Shown: positions 15,188-25,384, counted from the first letter of the stretch. The stretch: DNA of 64,000 nt from Limisoma sp963601185 (GCA_963601185.1 CAVCEE010000011.1:1-64000); one strand, 5' to 3'. Translations and numbers: made by a program. The notes: a model not told the origin generated them from the sequence alone.

Positions 15188-18100
15188 ATGAAAAGAATCT
15201 TAGCAACAATCATCGTCGGCAGCGTCAGTGCGGCAGGCTTCGCAGCCACTCCGCTATGGATGCGCGATGTGAGGATTTCGCCCGACGGCACGCAGATTGC
15301 GTTCTGCTACAAGGGCGACATCTACAAAGTGGCAGCCACCGGCGGCAAAGCCGTACAACTGACCACACAGGAGTCCTACGAGTCGGCACCTATATGGTCG
15401 CCCGACGGCACGCAGATTGCATTTGCAAGCGACCGCTACGGAAGCAACGACATCTTCATTATGTCGGCCGACGGCGGCCAAGCAAAACGCCTCACCACCA
15501 AGTCGGGCAGCGAAATTCCCGAATCGTTCACACCCGACGGCAAAAGTATATATTTCTCGTCCAACAACCAGAAGCCGGCATCGAGTGCACTCTATCCAGG
15601 AGTGCTGCTCGAACTCTACAAAGTGTCGGTCGACGGCGGACGGCAGGAGCAGGTGCTGCCCACCCCGGCAGAATACATCTCGTTTGCCAAAGACGGCAGT
15701 ATGTTTGTCTACCAGGACCGCAAGGGCTATGAGGACGTGTGGCGCAAGCACCACACCTCATCGGTGACACGCGACATCTGGAGTTACGACACACGCAGCG
15801 GCAAGCACACCAACCTCACCAACCGCGGCGGCGAGGACATCAGCCCGGTGCTGTCGGCCGACGGCGCAACGGTCTATTTTCTCAGCGAGCGCAACGGAGG
15901 ATCGATGAACGTATACTCTATGCCGCTCTCTCAGCCGTCGGCAGTAAAGCAACTCACGCAGTTTGCCACCCACCCTGTGCGCTTCCTCAGCGTGGCTGAC
16001 AACGGCACGATGTGCTACACCTATGACGGTGCAATCTACACGCAGCGTCAGGGCGGACAGCCGGCAACGGTCAACATCGACGTGGTGCGCGACGACGAGT
16101 CGTTGCCTACCAAACTCACGTTTACCAGCGGTGCGACATCGGCAAGCGTGTCGCCCGACGGCAAGCAAGTGGCGTTGACCGTAAGAGGCAACGTGTTTGT
16201 CACCTCTACCGAGTTTGGCACAACCAAACAGATAACCAACACCGTTGAGGGCGAAGCCGATGTGGATTTCGGCGCAGACAACCGCTCACTCGTCTATGCC
16301 AGCGAGCGCAACGGCCGCTGGGGCATCTACACAGCCAAAATCAAGCGTAGCGACGACCAGAATTTCCCTAACGCAACACTCATCGACGAGCAGCCGCTGA
16401 TTGCCGACACGCTCGCCGACCGCCAGGTCCCCAAATTCTCGCCCGACGGCAAGGAGGTGGCGTTTATTGAGGACGAATGCCGACTGATGGTAATTAACGT
16501 AACCACCAAGGCCGTGCGCCAAGTGACCGACGGCTCGTTGTGGTACAGAGGCGGCTTCAACTACTCGTGGTCGCCCGACGGCAAATGGTTTGCACTTGAG
16601 ATTATCGGCAACGGCCACGACCCGTATTCCGACGTGGCGATAGTGAAGGCTGACGGCAGCGCTGCCCCGGTCAACATCACTGGCAGCGGCTATTTCAGCC
16701 AACAACCGCGATGGGTGCTCGACGGCAACGCCGTGCTCTTCATCACCGACCGCTACGGTATGCGCAACCACGCTTCGTGGGGATCGCTCTGCGACGTGAT
16801 GCTCGTGTTTATGAACAAGGACGCCTATGACAAGTACCGCCTCAACAAGGAGGACTACGCCTTGCTGAAGGACCTCGAAAAGGAGCAGAAGAAGAATGCC
16901 GAAAAGGCTGAAGCAGCAAAGAAGAACGACAAGAAAAAGAAAAGCGACAAAAAAGACGAGAAAAAGAACGACAAGAAGAACATCAACGTCGAACTTGACG
17001 GACTTCAGGACCGCATCGTGCGCGTAACGCCCAACTCGTCGGAAATCTCCGATGCCATCATCGACGGCGACGGCGACAACCTCTACTATCTCTCGTCGTT
17101 TGAGGAGGGCTACGACCTGTGGAAACTCGACCTGCGCAAGAAGAGTACCCAATGCCTTAAGAAACTCGACACATCTGCCGCCATGCTCGACATTCAGAAG
17201 GACGGCAAGTGCATCTATGTGCTCGGCAGCCGCACAATGCAGAAAATCACCACAGCATCCGACAAGTTTGAAAAAATCAACTACACGGCTGTGATGAAGA
17301 TGGACCTTGCGAAAGAGCGTGAATATATGTTCGACCACGTTTGCCGCCAGGAGGCACGCCATTTCTACAACACCGATATGCACGGTGTGGATTGGCCGAT
17401 GATGACCGCCGCCTACCGCAAGTTCCTGCCTCACATCAACAACAATGCCGACTTTGCCGAACTCCTCAGCGAGATGCTCGGCGAACTCAACGTGTCGCAC
17501 ACCGGCGGCCGCTACCGCCCGGCAGCGAAAGGCGATGCCACTGCCAACCTCGGTCTCTTCTACGACCTCACCTACGAGGGTAAGGGTATGAAGGTGGACG
17601 AAGTGCTCGCCGGCGGTCCGTTTGACAGAGCGACATCGAAGGTGAAGAAAGGCACAATCATCGAGAAAATCAACGGCGAGGAAATAGGCGAAAACACCGA
17701 CTTCTATTCGCTTCTCAACGGACTTTCAGGCGAGAAGATTCTCGTGTCGCTCTACGACGGCGGCACACGTTGGGACGAAGTGGTGAAACCGATTTCATCA
17801 AGCGACTACTACCTGCTGCTCTACAAGCGATGGGTTAAGCAGCGCGCCGAGGATGTGGACCGCTGGTCGAACGGCCGTCTCGGCTACGTTCATCTTGAGT
17901 CGATGGACGACAACAGTTACCGCACCGTCTATTCTGACGTACTCGGCAAGTACTACAAGAAAGACGGCATCGTAATCGACACCCGCTTCAACGGTGGCGG
18001 CCGTCTGCATGAGGACATCGAAATCTTGTTCAGCGGCGAGAAATACCTCACACAGGTGTACCGCGGACGCGAGGCGTGCGACATGCCAAGCCGCCGATGG

Positions 18101-18436
18101 AACAAGCCATCGATTATGGTGCAAGGCGAAGCCAACTACTCCAACGCTCACGGCACACCTTGGGTATACAAGCACATGCACCTCGGCAAACTTGTCGGCG
18201 CACCAGTGCCTGGCACAATGACGAGCGTGTCGTGGGAACGTCTGCAAGACTCATCGCTCATCTTCGGCACACCGATAATCGGCTACCGCACCGCCGAGGG
18301 CAACTATCTTGAGAACTCGCAACTTGAGCCCGACATCTATGTGCTCAACACTCCGGAAGACGCAGTGAAGGGCTACGACGCACAGTTGAAAGCCGCCGTC
18401 GACGAACTCCTGAAGGAAATCGACGCCAAAAAGTAA
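15188..18436 (+). CDS. Tricorn-like periplasmic S41 protease
   Basis: A 1082-residue exported protease. A signal peptide (about 1-19) is followed by TolB/tricorn-type beta-propeller repeats with recurrent SPDGTQIAF-like motifs, a very Lys-rich linker (about 560-600), the core helical domain, a PDZ domain (about 780-870) and the S41 tail-protease domain. Tricorn catalytic positions can be matched: Ser770-His771 (NVSHTGG), nucleophile Ser985 (EANYSNAHG) and Glu1042 (YLENS). It probably degrades peptides or misfolded proteins in the periplasm. A strong hairpin lies downstream. Confidence 0.9.
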   Translation: MKRILATIIVGSVSAAGFAATPLWMRDVRISPDGTQIAFCYKGDIYKVAATGGKAVQLTTQESYESAPIWSPDGTQIAFASDRYGSNDIFIMSADGGQAKRLTTKSGSEIPESFTPDGKSIYFSSNNQKPASSALYPGVLLELYKVSVDGGRQEQVLPTPAEYISFAKDGSMFVYQDRKGYEDVWRKHHTSSVTRDIWSYDTRSGKHTNLTNRGGEDISPVLSADGATVYFLSERNGGSMNVYSMPLSQPSAVKQLTQFATHPVRFLSVADNGTMCYTYDGAIYTQRQGGQPATVNIDVVRDDESLPTKLTFTSGATSASVSPDGKQVALTVRGNVFVTSTEFGTTKQITNTVEGEADVDFGADNRSLVYASERNGRWGIYTAKIKRSDDQNFPNATLIDEQPLIADTLADRQVPKFSPDGKEVAFIEDECRLMVINVTTKAVRQVTDGSLWYRGGFNYSWSPDGKWFALEIIGNGHDPYSDVAIVKADGSAAPVNITGSGYFSQQPRWVLDGNAVLFITDRYGMRNHASWGSLCDVMLVFMNKDAYDKYRLNKEDYALLKDLEKEQKKNAEKAEAAKKNDKKKKSDKKDEKKNDKKNINVELDGLQDRIVRVTPNSSEISDAIIDGDGDNLYYLSSFEEGYDLWKLDLRKKSTQCLKKLDTSAAMLDIQKDGKCIYVLGSRTMQKITTASDKFEKINYTAVMKMDLAKEREYMFDHVCRQEARHFYNTDMHGVDWPMMTAAYRKFLPHINNNADFAELLSEMLGELNVSHTGGRYRPAAKGDATANLGLFYDLTYEGKGMKVDEVLAGGPFDRATSKVKKGTIIEKINGEEIGENTDFYSLLNGLSGEKILVSLYDGGTRWDEVVKPISSSDYYLLLYKRWVKQRAEDVDRWSNGRLGYVHLESMDDNSYRTVYSDVLGKYYKKDGIVIDTRFNGGGRLHEDIEILFSGEKYLTQVYRGREACDMPSRRWNKPSIMVQGEANYSNAHGTPWVYKHMHLGKLVGAPVPGTMTSVSWERLQDSSLIFGTPIIGYRTAEGNYLENSQLEPDIYVLNTPEDAVKGYDAQLKAAVDELLKEIDAKK

Positions 18437-18456
18437 TACTTGATTACTCCAACAGC

Positions 18457-18497
18457 CATAAGGGGAAGCGATGCCTACCGCATTGCTTCCCCTTATG
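18457..18497 (+). terminator. Terminator after the tricorn-like protease
   Basis: CATAAGGGGAAGC pairs with GCTTCCCCTTATG, with an inner wobble extension, giving a long stem. No T-run follows, so termination efficiency is uncertain. Confidence 0.6.
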
Positions 18498-18541
18498 CTA
18501 TTAATAATGCACACGTTACGTTGAAAAAACTTCGCAAATTG

Positions 18542-18572
18542 TTTGTCGGTTGAAAAATTAGTCGTAAATTTG
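18542..18572 (+). promoter_or_regulatory. Promoter of rpmE2
   Basis: TTTG (18542-18545), exactly 19 nt, then TAAATTTG (18565-18572): a full Bacteroidetes consensus promoter. The leader to the L31 start codon is about 60 nt. Confidence 0.8.
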
Positions 18573-18639
18573 CACGCCATTACAGAAGTCGCCTTTTACC
18601 AGCGGCGCGTAACTTTGTAATAATTAAAAAGATATAGAA

Positions 18640-18894
18640 ATGAAAAAAGACATTCATCCATCCAACTACCGCGAAGTTGTTTTCAAAGATATGTCGAACG
18701 GCGAAACATTCATCACTCGCTCGACAGTCGCTGCAAAGGAAACTATCGACATCGACGGCGTTACTTATCCGCTTGTAAAACTCGAAATCACAAGTTCTTC
18801 TCACCCATTCTTCACTGGCAAGCAGAAGTTGGTCGACACAGCAGGTCGCGTGGACAAGTTCATGAGCCGCTACGGAAACCGTCTCAAGAAATAA
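18640..18894 (+). CDS. rpmE2: 50S ribosomal protein L31 type B
   Basis: An 84-residue ribosomal protein beginning MKKDIHPSNYREVVFKDMSNG, with SSSHPFFTGKQK and the C-terminal VDKFMSRYGNRLKK typical of L31. It lacks the zinc-binding cysteines of type A L31, so it is the zinc-independent type B form. It is a monocistronic unit with a consensus promoter and a strong terminator. Confidence 0.97.
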   Translation: MKKDIHPSNYREVVFKDMSNGETFITRSTVAAKETIDIDGVTYPLVKLEITSSSHPFFTGKQKLVDTAGRVDKFMSRYGNRLKK

Positions 18895-18928
18895 GGTTCG
18901 GAAGAACACATTTTATATCCTCAAAACA

Positions 18929-18975
18929 AAACACAATGCAGGAAGTCCGACACAAGGATTTCCTGCATTGTGTTT
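18929..18975 (+). terminator. Terminator after rpmE2
   Basis: A perfect 16-bp inverted repeat: AAACACAATGCAGGAA pairs with TTCCTGCATTGTGTTT around a 15-nt loop, 35 nt after the L31 stop codon. Confidence 0.75.
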
Positions 18976-19057
18976 CCATACCCCTCCGCCGCACCGCTCC
19001 CTGCTACACAACATACGATTTAAAGTGGTTGATGCACTGATGATGTTGGCTGGCTTG

Positions 19058-19089
19058 TTGCTGGGTTTCGGATTTAAGTAGTAACTTTG
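19058..19089 (+). promoter_or_regulatory. Promoter of the Lnb-like gene
   Basis: TTG (19058-19060), a 21-nt spacer and TAACTTTG (19082-19089), 21 nt before ATG 19111. The box lies upstream of that ATG and would overlap the coding region if translation began at the in-frame upstream codon at 19087, which supports ATG 19111. Confidence 0.65.
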
Positions 19090-19110
19090 CGGCGAATTGA
19101 ACGACAAAGG

Positions 19111-20289
19111 ATGAAAAAATTTCTTTTTACACTGACGGCTTTCTGCCTCATCGCACTAACAGCATCCGCTGAAGCGATGAAAGTGAGCCTCCTCACATGC
19201 TTCCCCGGGCAGGAGGTGTTTGAACTCTACGGACACACCGCCATCCGCATCACTGCCGACAACGGCATGGACCGGGTGTACAACTTCGGACTGTTTTCCT
19301 TCAACCAGCCGCATTTCATCTACCGGTTTGTCAAGGGCGAGACCGACTACCGCGTGGGCGGATACCCCACGGAATATTTCGCACCCGAATATACCGAGCG
19401 CGGTTCGAAGGTGGTGGAACAACGACTCAATCTCACCGACGACCAAGCCACTTGGCTCTTTCAAGAACTTGAGCGGCTGTGCCTACCCGAAAACTGCGAA
19501 TACCGCTATAACTATGTGCGCAACAACTGCGCCACACGGCCGCGCGACCTCATCGAGCAAGCCGTAGGCGGACTGAAATACCCCACGCCCGAAACTCCCG
19601 ACGCAACCTACCGTGATTTGATGCGTAGTTACAGCAAGAACTACCCGTGGTATCAGTTCGGCATCGACCTCGCCCTCGGCTCAGGCATCGACCAGCCACT
19701 CACCACACGCGAACAGATGTTTGCCCCCATCATCCTTATGCACGAGATGGCCAGCGCAACGCAGACCGACGCACAGGGACGGACTGCGAAAATCGTCGCC
19801 GCCACGTCAAACCTCGTGGAGGGGAGCGAATCTCCCATCCTACCGCCCACGCCGCTGCTACTGTCGCCGCTGTTTGTGTGCTGGTTCGCACTGGCACTGA
19901 TTGTCGCCGTCACACTGCACGACATCAAGCGGATGACCACCACACGCTGGGTCGACACACTGTGGTTCATCGTCACCGGACTGCTCGGCTGTCTGCTGTT
20001 TTTCCTCATCTTCGTGTCGCAGCACGAAGCCACGTCGCCCAACTGGCTGGGATTCTGGCTCAATCCGTTCTGCCTGTTTGCAGCCGTTGTCGTGTGGATA
20101 AAATCGGCAAAAAAGTGGTTATATTCATATCATTTTCTTAACTTTGCGCTTGTTTTGATACTGATGGCAGGCTGGTGGGCAATTCCACAAAGCGCCAATG
20201 CGGCATTCTTTCCGCTAATGCTTTGCAGCATAGTCCGTTCCGCCTCATATATCATCATCTACCGAAGATGCGTAAAAAGAAGCAAGTAA
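19111..20289 (+). CDS. Lnb-type lipoprotein N-acyltransferase (DUF4105)
   Basis: A 392-residue protein with a signal peptide, a periplasmic DUF4105/Lnb N-terminal domain and about five C-terminal transmembrane helices (from residue 250). Conserved candidates are His42 in ELYGHTAIRI and Cys140 in YNYVRNNCATRPRDLIEQ. The Lnb family was reported to complete N-acylation of lipoproteins in Bacteroides, which lack Lnt. If this is the orthologue, it acylates the many lipoproteins this genome makes. The paralogue count is unknown. The next gene starts 22 nt before its end. Confidence 0.78.
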   Translation: MKKFLFTLTAFCLIALTASAEAMKVSLLTCFPGQEVFELYGHTAIRITADNGMDRVYNFGLFSFNQPHFIYRFVKGETDYRVGGYPTEYFAPEYTERGSKVVEQRLNLTDDQATWLFQELERLCLPENCEYRYNYVRNNCATRPRDLIEQAVGGLKYPTPETPDATYRDLMRSYSKNYPWYQFGIDLALGSGIDQPLTTREQMFAPIILMHEMASATQTDAQGRTAKIVAATSNLVEGSESPILPPTPLLLSPLFVCWFALALIVAVTLHDIKRMTTTRWVDTLWFIVTGLLGCLLFFLIFVSQHEATSPNWLGFWLNPFCLFAAVVVWIKSAKKWLYSYHFLNFALVLILMAGWWAIPQSANAAFFPLMLCSIVRSASYIIIYRRCVKRSK

Positions 20290-21857
20290 ATAGGCTTATA
20301 TCGTCGATGATATTTTCGCTCGTAGCGATGTCTGCGTTGTCGCAGGTGTCGGGCGGGCGACCTACTCTCATTGTGGGCATATCCATCGACCAACTGCGCA
20401 ATGACTATCTCGACTTGCTCCAATCGCAATTCGGCAACGGCGGCTTCAAGCGGCTGATGCAGGACGGAGCAAAACTGGAGACCGTGGTCTTCGATATGGC
20501 ACGCCTCGACAAGGCGACCTCGACCGCCGTGATCTACACCGGTACCTACCCAAACATCAACGGCATCACCGGGGTAAAGACCTATAGCGAAGAGTCGCGC
20601 CGCATCACCCCTTCGCTCAACGACCCGAAATACATCGGCAATGCCACCGACGAGACATTGTCGCCGATGGCGATAAAAGTGAGCACGCTCAGCGACGAGG
20701 TGAGGATGGACAACAACGGCATAGGCGACGTCTACGCCATTGCCCCCGACGCGCAGCAAGCCATCATTATGGCAGGACACGCAGCCAACGGAGCGTTCTG
20801 GATTAGCGACAAGACCGGCAAGTGGGCATCGTCGACATTCTACAAAGACTACCCCACCACCATCTCTGCGCGCAATATGCGCCAGCCGCTGAAAGCACGG
20901 CTCGACACTCTCACTTGGCGTCCGCAACTCGACGTAAACAAATATCCCGACATTCCACTCCACCGCACATTCTACCCTTTCAAGTACACCTTCAAGGGCA
21001 GCGACGGCATTGAGCGGTTTAAAAATTCGGCACTCGTCAACGAGGAAGTGACCTCGGTGGCAATCAGTTGCATCAATGACATGGCACTCGGCAAACGGGC
21101 GACCATCGATATGATAAACATTGCCTACTCGGCAGCCCCCTACGCCTATGCCTCCGACAACGACAGCCGCATAGAGTTGCAGGACAAATACATCCGTCTC
21201 GACCACGAACTTGAGCGACTTTTCGCCGCCATAGAGAAGAACGTGGGCAAGAACGTGTGCATCTTCGTCACCCCTACAGGCTATTTCGACGACCTCTACG
21301 CCACCGACCCGAGGTTCAACATCCCGACCGGCGAATTCTCGTCGAAGAAAGCCGTCTCGCTGCTCAATATGTACCTTATGGCACTCTACGGCAACGGCAG
21401 TTGGGTGAACGCATATTTCGACGAGAAAGTCTATCTCAACGAGAAACTTGCAAAAGAGAAAAACATATCGGTTGAAGAGTTGCGCAAAGTGTCGGGCGAC
21501 TTCCTGCGCCGCATGGCTGGCGTGGACGAAGCCTACACCTTCGACGAAATCCTCAACAACCCTTCCGGCGAAACGCTCCAACGCCTCCACCGGTCAATCA
21601 CATCGCAGGAAACGGCAGACGTGTTCTTGCAGATTGCCCCGGGATGGAAGGTGCGCGATGACTACAACAACGGCAACGTAAAGCAAGTGAACGTCAATGC
21701 CGTGAGCGCCCCGGCATTTGTCATCGCCCCGGGAGTGAAAGCGCAGAAAATCACCTCTCCCATCGACGCCGCCCTTTTGGCGCCGACGGTGGCAAGCATC
21801 ATGAGAATACGGTCGCCCAACGGCACACGCATGATGCCATTGTCGCTTAAGGACTAA
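20268..21857 (+). CDS. PafA-like alkaline phosphatase superfamily protein, catalytic residues lost
   Basis: A 529-residue exported protein with the alkaline phosphatase/PafA fold: RPTLIVGISIDQLRNDYLD near the N-terminus (metal Asp41), YTGTYPNINGITG and WISDKTGKWASSTFY. The PafA nucleophile motif T-A-x-G-H reads K-A-T-S-T (Lys82 at the Thr position), the Asn 21 residues later is Val103, and the metal motif DHG reads PTG in IFVTPTGYFDD. It is probably a non-catalytic binding protein. ATG 20268 gives a signal peptide and overlaps the Lnb-like gene by 22 nt, suggesting coupled expression. Confidence 0.75.
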   Translation: MRKKKQVNRLISSMIFSLVAMSALSQVSGGRPTLIVGISIDQLRNDYLDLLQSQFGNGGFKRLMQDGAKLETVVFDMARLDKATSTAVIYTGTYPNINGITGVKTYSEESRRITPSLNDPKYIGNATDETLSPMAIKVSTLSDEVRMDNNGIGDVYAIAPDAQQAIIMAGHAANGAFWISDKTGKWASSTFYKDYPTTISARNMRQPLKARLDTLTWRPQLDVNKYPDIPLHRTFYPFKYTFKGSDGIERFKNSALVNEEVTSVAISCINDMALGKRATIDMINIAYSAAPYAYASDNDSRIELQDKYIRLDHELERLFAAIEKNVGKNVCIFVTPTGYFDDLYATDPRFNIPTGEFSSKKAVSLLNMYLMALYGNGSWVNAYFDEKVYLNEKLAKEKNISVEELRKVSGDFLRRMAGVDEAYTFDEILNNPSGETLQRLHRSITSQETADVFLQIAPGWKVRDDYNNGNVKQVNVNAVSAPAFVIAPGVKAQKITSPIDAALLAPTVASIMRIRSPNGTRMMPLSLKD

Positions 21858-21937
21858 GCGGCGGCACAGCCTATGCCCTCACCAATTCTCGCAGGGCAAA
21901 TTCACAAGATTACAAACAAAAAAAACAAAACATAATT

Positions 21938-24900
21938 ATGGGATTCAATGATTTCCTAAAAAAAGTATTTGGCAACAAGTCACAGCGCGACTTGCGCGAA
22001 ATACAGCCAATTGTGGCGAAAATCAACGAGATTTACCCCACGTTGGAATCGCTGAGCAATGATGCTCTCCGCGACCGCATCACCGAAATCCGTGCCGCGC
22101 TCAAAGAAAGCGTTGCCGCCAAGCGACAAGAGATTGCCGACATCAAGAAAGAGATTGAGACAATCGAATACGAAAACCGCGAGCCGTACTGGGAAAAGAT
22201 CGACAACATCGAGAAGGACATCCTCGAAGTGCTCGAAAAAGAACTCAACGGCTATCTGCCTGAAGTGTTTGCCATCGTGCGCGAAACGGCACGCCGCTTC
22301 GCCGGCAACGAAACCATTGAGGTAACTGCCACCGACTTCGACCGCGAACTTGCAGCCGAAGGCAAGGACTTCCTCACAATCGAGGGCGACAAGGCACTCT
22401 ACCGCAACCACTGGATTGCCGGCGGCAACGAAGTCGTGTGGGATATGGTTCACTACGACGTGCAGCTCATCGGCGGTATCGTGCTTCACCAAGGCAAAAT
22501 CTCAGAGATGGCAACCGGTGAAGGAAAGACCCTCGTGGCAACCCTCCCGGTGTTCCTCAACGCATTGACCGGCAACGGCGTGCACATGGTCACCGTCAAC
22601 GACTATCTTGCCAAGCGTGACTCCGAGTGGATGGGACCGCTCTACATGTTCCACGGTCTGTCGGTAGACTGCATCGACAAGCACGAGCCAAACTCACCGG
22701 CACGCCGTAAGGCATACAACGCCGACATCACCTTCGGTACAAACAACGAATTCGGTTTCGACTACCTGCGCGACAATATGGCAACATCGCCGGAAGACCT
22801 CGTGCAGCGTCCACACAACTTTGCCATTGTCGATGAGGTCGACTCAGTGCTTATCGACGATGCCCGCACACCGCTCATCATCTCAGGCCCAATTCCAAAG
22901 GGCGAAGACCAAATGTTCGAGCAGTTCAAGCCGAACGTAGAGGCAGTGGTTGCCGCACAGCGCAAACTCGTGACATCGCTTCTCACCGATGCCAAGAAGA
23001 TGATTGCATCCGACGACAAGGACACCCGCAAGGAAGGCGCACTCCTTCTGTTCCGCGCCTACAAGGGTTTGCCTAAATACAGTCCGCTCATCAAGTACCT
23101 CAGCCAGGACGGCATCAAGCCATTGCTCCTCGAAACCGAGGCTTACTATATGCAGGACAACAACAAGCAGATGCCGATCGTAACCGATCCTCTGTATTTC
23201 GTCATCGACGAGAAGAACCGCAGCATCGAGTTGACCGACAAGGGTATCGACGTGCTCACAGGCAAGACCGACGACCCTACATTCTTCATCCTGCCAGACA
23301 TCACAACCCAACTCGCTGAACTCGAGAACGAGCAAATCTCAGCCGAAGAGAAAGCCGAGAAGAAGGCTGCCTACGCACAGAACTACGCCATCAAGGCAGA
23401 GCGCGTGCACACGGTGAACCAGTTGCTCAAAGCCTACACCCTCTTCGACCGTGACATCGAATATGTGATTGACGACAACAAGATTAAGATTGTTGACGAG
23501 CAGACAGGCCGTATCATGGAAGGTCGCCGCTACAGCGACGGACTCCACCAGGCCATCGAGGCCAAGGAAGGCGTGAAGGTCGAGGCAGCCACCCAGACAT
23601 TCGCCACCATCACATTGCAGAACTACTTCCGCATGTACCACAAGTTGGCAGGTATGACCGGTACGGCAGAGACCGAGGCTGGCGAGTTCTGGGACATCTA
23701 CAAACTCGACGTAGTGACCATCCCAACCAACCGTCCGGTGGCACGCATCGATATGAACGACCGCGTCTACAAGACAAAGAAAGAAAAATACAACGCCGTA
23801 ATCGACGAAATCCAGAAGATGGTTGAAGCCGGCCGTCCGGTGCTTGTCGGCACCACCTCGGTGGAAATCTCCGAGTTGCTCAGCCGCATGCTCCAATTGC
23901 GCCGCATCCCTCACAATGTGCTCAACGCCAAGTTGCACCAGAAAGAGGCTGAAATCGTGGCTCACGCCGGACAGAAAGCCGTGGTGACCATCGCCACCAA
24001 CATGGCAGGTCGTGGTACCGACATCAAACTTGCGCCGGAAGTGAAAGCCGCTGGAGGTTTGGCAATCATCGGTACGGAGCGTCACGAATCACGCCGCGTA
24101 GACCGCCAGTTGCGTGGTCGTGCCGGCCGTCAGGGTGACCCAGGTTCGTCAGTGTTCTTCGTGTCGTTTGAAGACACCGTGATGCGTCTGTTTGCCACCG
24201 ACCGCGTAGTCAAGATGCTCGACCATCTCGGACTCAAGGAAGGCGAGCCAATCGAGGCTAAGATGGTGACCAACGCCATCGAGAACGCCCAGAAACGCGT
24301 TGAGGAAAACAACTTCGGCATCCGCAAGCGTCTGCTCGAATACGACGACGTGATGAATGCGCAGCGCAAGGTGATTTACACACGCCGCCACCACGCACTT
24401 ATGGGCGAACGCATCGGCATTGACATTATGAATATGCTCTTCGAGACCGTTGGCAACATCGTTAAGCGCTACGGCGCTCAGGACGAATACGAAGACCTCC
24501 GCATGGATGTGCTCACCACATTCGGCTTTGAGCCACCGTTCACTGAGGAAGAGTACAAGAAAATCGGCGCAGACAAGCAAGTTGACTCAATCTACAAACT
24601 TGCCATCAGCACATTCAACCAGCGCACCGAGAAAATGACCGAAACCGCAATGCCGGTAATCACCGACATCGTTGAGAACCGTGGCGGCAAGGGACTCGTG
24701 CGCGTACCTATCGCCGACGGCAAACGCATCTTCGGCATCACCGTCGACCTTGAAGAGTCGTACAACGAAGGCTGCAAAAACATTGCCAAGGCATGGCAGA
24801 AAGCCATCCTGTTGATGAGCATCGACGAGGCTTGGAAAGAGCATCTCCGTGAACTTGACCAGTTGCGCCAGTCAGTGCAGAACGCAAGTTACGAGCAGAA

Positions 24901-25363
24901 AGACCCTCTGGTAATCTACAAGATAGAATCGTTCAAGATGTTTGACGCAATGCTCGACAACATGAACGCCAAGGCAGTTGCCACCCTTATGCGCGGCCAC
25001 ATCCCGATGCAGGCACAAAGCCAGCCGCCACGCGAAGAGCCGGCACCACAGCAAGCCGAAGAGCGTCGCGAAGACCATAGCCCACGCATTCCGGCACCAC
25101 GCTACAGCAACACTTCGGTGTCGCCGTCAATGCCTACAGCAGAACCTGTTGCAGCGCCAGAACCACGCGAAGACTACCGCAAGTACACGGCACACAAGGA
25201 AGACTATCCGGGACAGGACGAGCAGCGTCAAGCAGCGCGCGCTCCGCAAGGTCCACGCCACACCGCCCCTGTGAAAGCCGACCCGAAGGTAGGCCGCAAT
25301 GACCCATGCCCTTGCGGCAGCGGCAAGAAATACAAGAACTGCCACGGCAAAGGACTTGTTTAG
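21938..25363 (+). CDS. secA: Preprotein translocase ATPase SecA
   Basis: A 1141-residue SecA. Motor motifs are visible: GEGKTLVATLPVFLNALTG (Walker A region), DEVDSVLIDDARTPLIISG (Walker B), TNMAGRGTDI and the QLRGRAGRQGDPGSS region. The tail is a Pro/Gln/Glu-rich linker ending in a SEC-C zinc motif (DPCPCGSGKKYKNCHGKG). The length, greater than the roughly 900 residues of E. coli SecA, is normal for Bacteroidetes. SecA drives protein export through SecYEG. It is followed by a clear terminator. Confidence 0.99.
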   Translation: MGFNDFLKKVFGNKSQRDLREIQPIVAKINEIYPTLESLSNDALRDRITEIRAALKESVAAKRQEIADIKKEIETIEYENREPYWEKIDNIEKDILEVLEKELNGYLPEVFAIVRETARRFAGNETIEVTATDFDRELAAEGKDFLTIEGDKALYRNHWIAGGNEVVWDMVHYDVQLIGGIVLHQGKISEMATGEGKTLVATLPVFLNALTGNGVHMVTVNDYLAKRDSEWMGPLYMFHGLSVDCIDKHEPNSPARRKAYNADITFGTNNEFGFDYLRDNMATSPEDLVQRPHNFAIVDEVDSVLIDDARTPLIISGPIPKGEDQMFEQFKPNVEAVVAAQRKLVTSLLTDAKKMIASDDKDTRKEGALLLFRAYKGLPKYSPLIKYLSQDGIKPLLLETEAYYMQDNNKQMPIVTDPLYFVIDEKNRSIELTDKGIDVLTGKTDDPTFFILPDITTQLAELENEQISAEEKAEKKAAYAQNYAIKAERVHTVNQLLKAYTLFDRDIEYVIDDNKIKIVDEQTGRIMEGRRYSDGLHQAIEAKEGVKVEAATQTFATITLQNYFRMYHKLAGMTGTAETEAGEFWDIYKLDVVTIPTNRPVARIDMNDRVYKTKKEKYNAVIDEIQKMVEAGRPVLVGTTSVEISELLSRMLQLRRIPHNVLNAKLHQKEAEIVAHAGQKAVVTIATNMAGRGTDIKLAPEVKAAGGLAIIGTERHESRRVDRQLRGRAGRQGDPGSSVFFVSFEDTVMRLFATDRVVKMLDHLGLKEGEPIEAKMVTNAIENAQKRVEENNFGIRKRLLEYDDVMNAQRKVIYTRRHHALMGERIGIDIMNMLFETVGNIVKRYGAQDEYEDLRMDVLTTFGFEPPFTEEEYKKIGADKQVDSIYKLAISTFNQRTEKMTETAMPVITDIVENRGGKGLVRVPIADGKRIFGITVDLEESYNEGCKNIAKAWQKAILLMSIDEAWKEHLRELDQLRQSVQNASYEQKDPLVIYKIESFKMFDAMLDNMNAKAVATLMRGHIPMQAQSQPPREEPAPQQAEERREDHSPRIPAPRYSNTSVSPSMPTAEPVAAPEPREDYRKYTAHKEDYPGQDEQRQAARAPQGPRHTAPVKADPKVGRNDPCPCGSGKKYKNCHGKGLV

Positions 25364-25384
25364 CAGTCACTCCACAACAAAAAA

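Noticed and set aside
15278..15420. 23-bp identical repeat at 15278-15300 and 15398-15420
   Set aside because: Both copies are in frame, 120 bp apart, and encode the SPDGTQIAF motif of successive beta-propeller blades; protein repeat, not a DNA element.
16861..16985. Lys/Asp/Glu-rich low-complexity stretch in the tricorn-like protease
   Set aside because: Open frame with an ordinary linker position between domains; similar charged linkers are expected in this family.
20259..21590. Long open frame on the minus strand opposite the PafA-like gene (443 codons)
   Set aside because: Composition is His/Val/Arg-rich with no family features; it is the antisense shadow of a GC-skewed coding region. 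The same holds for long antisense frames under secA, purH, the acyl-CoA synthetase and the kinase-RapZ gene.
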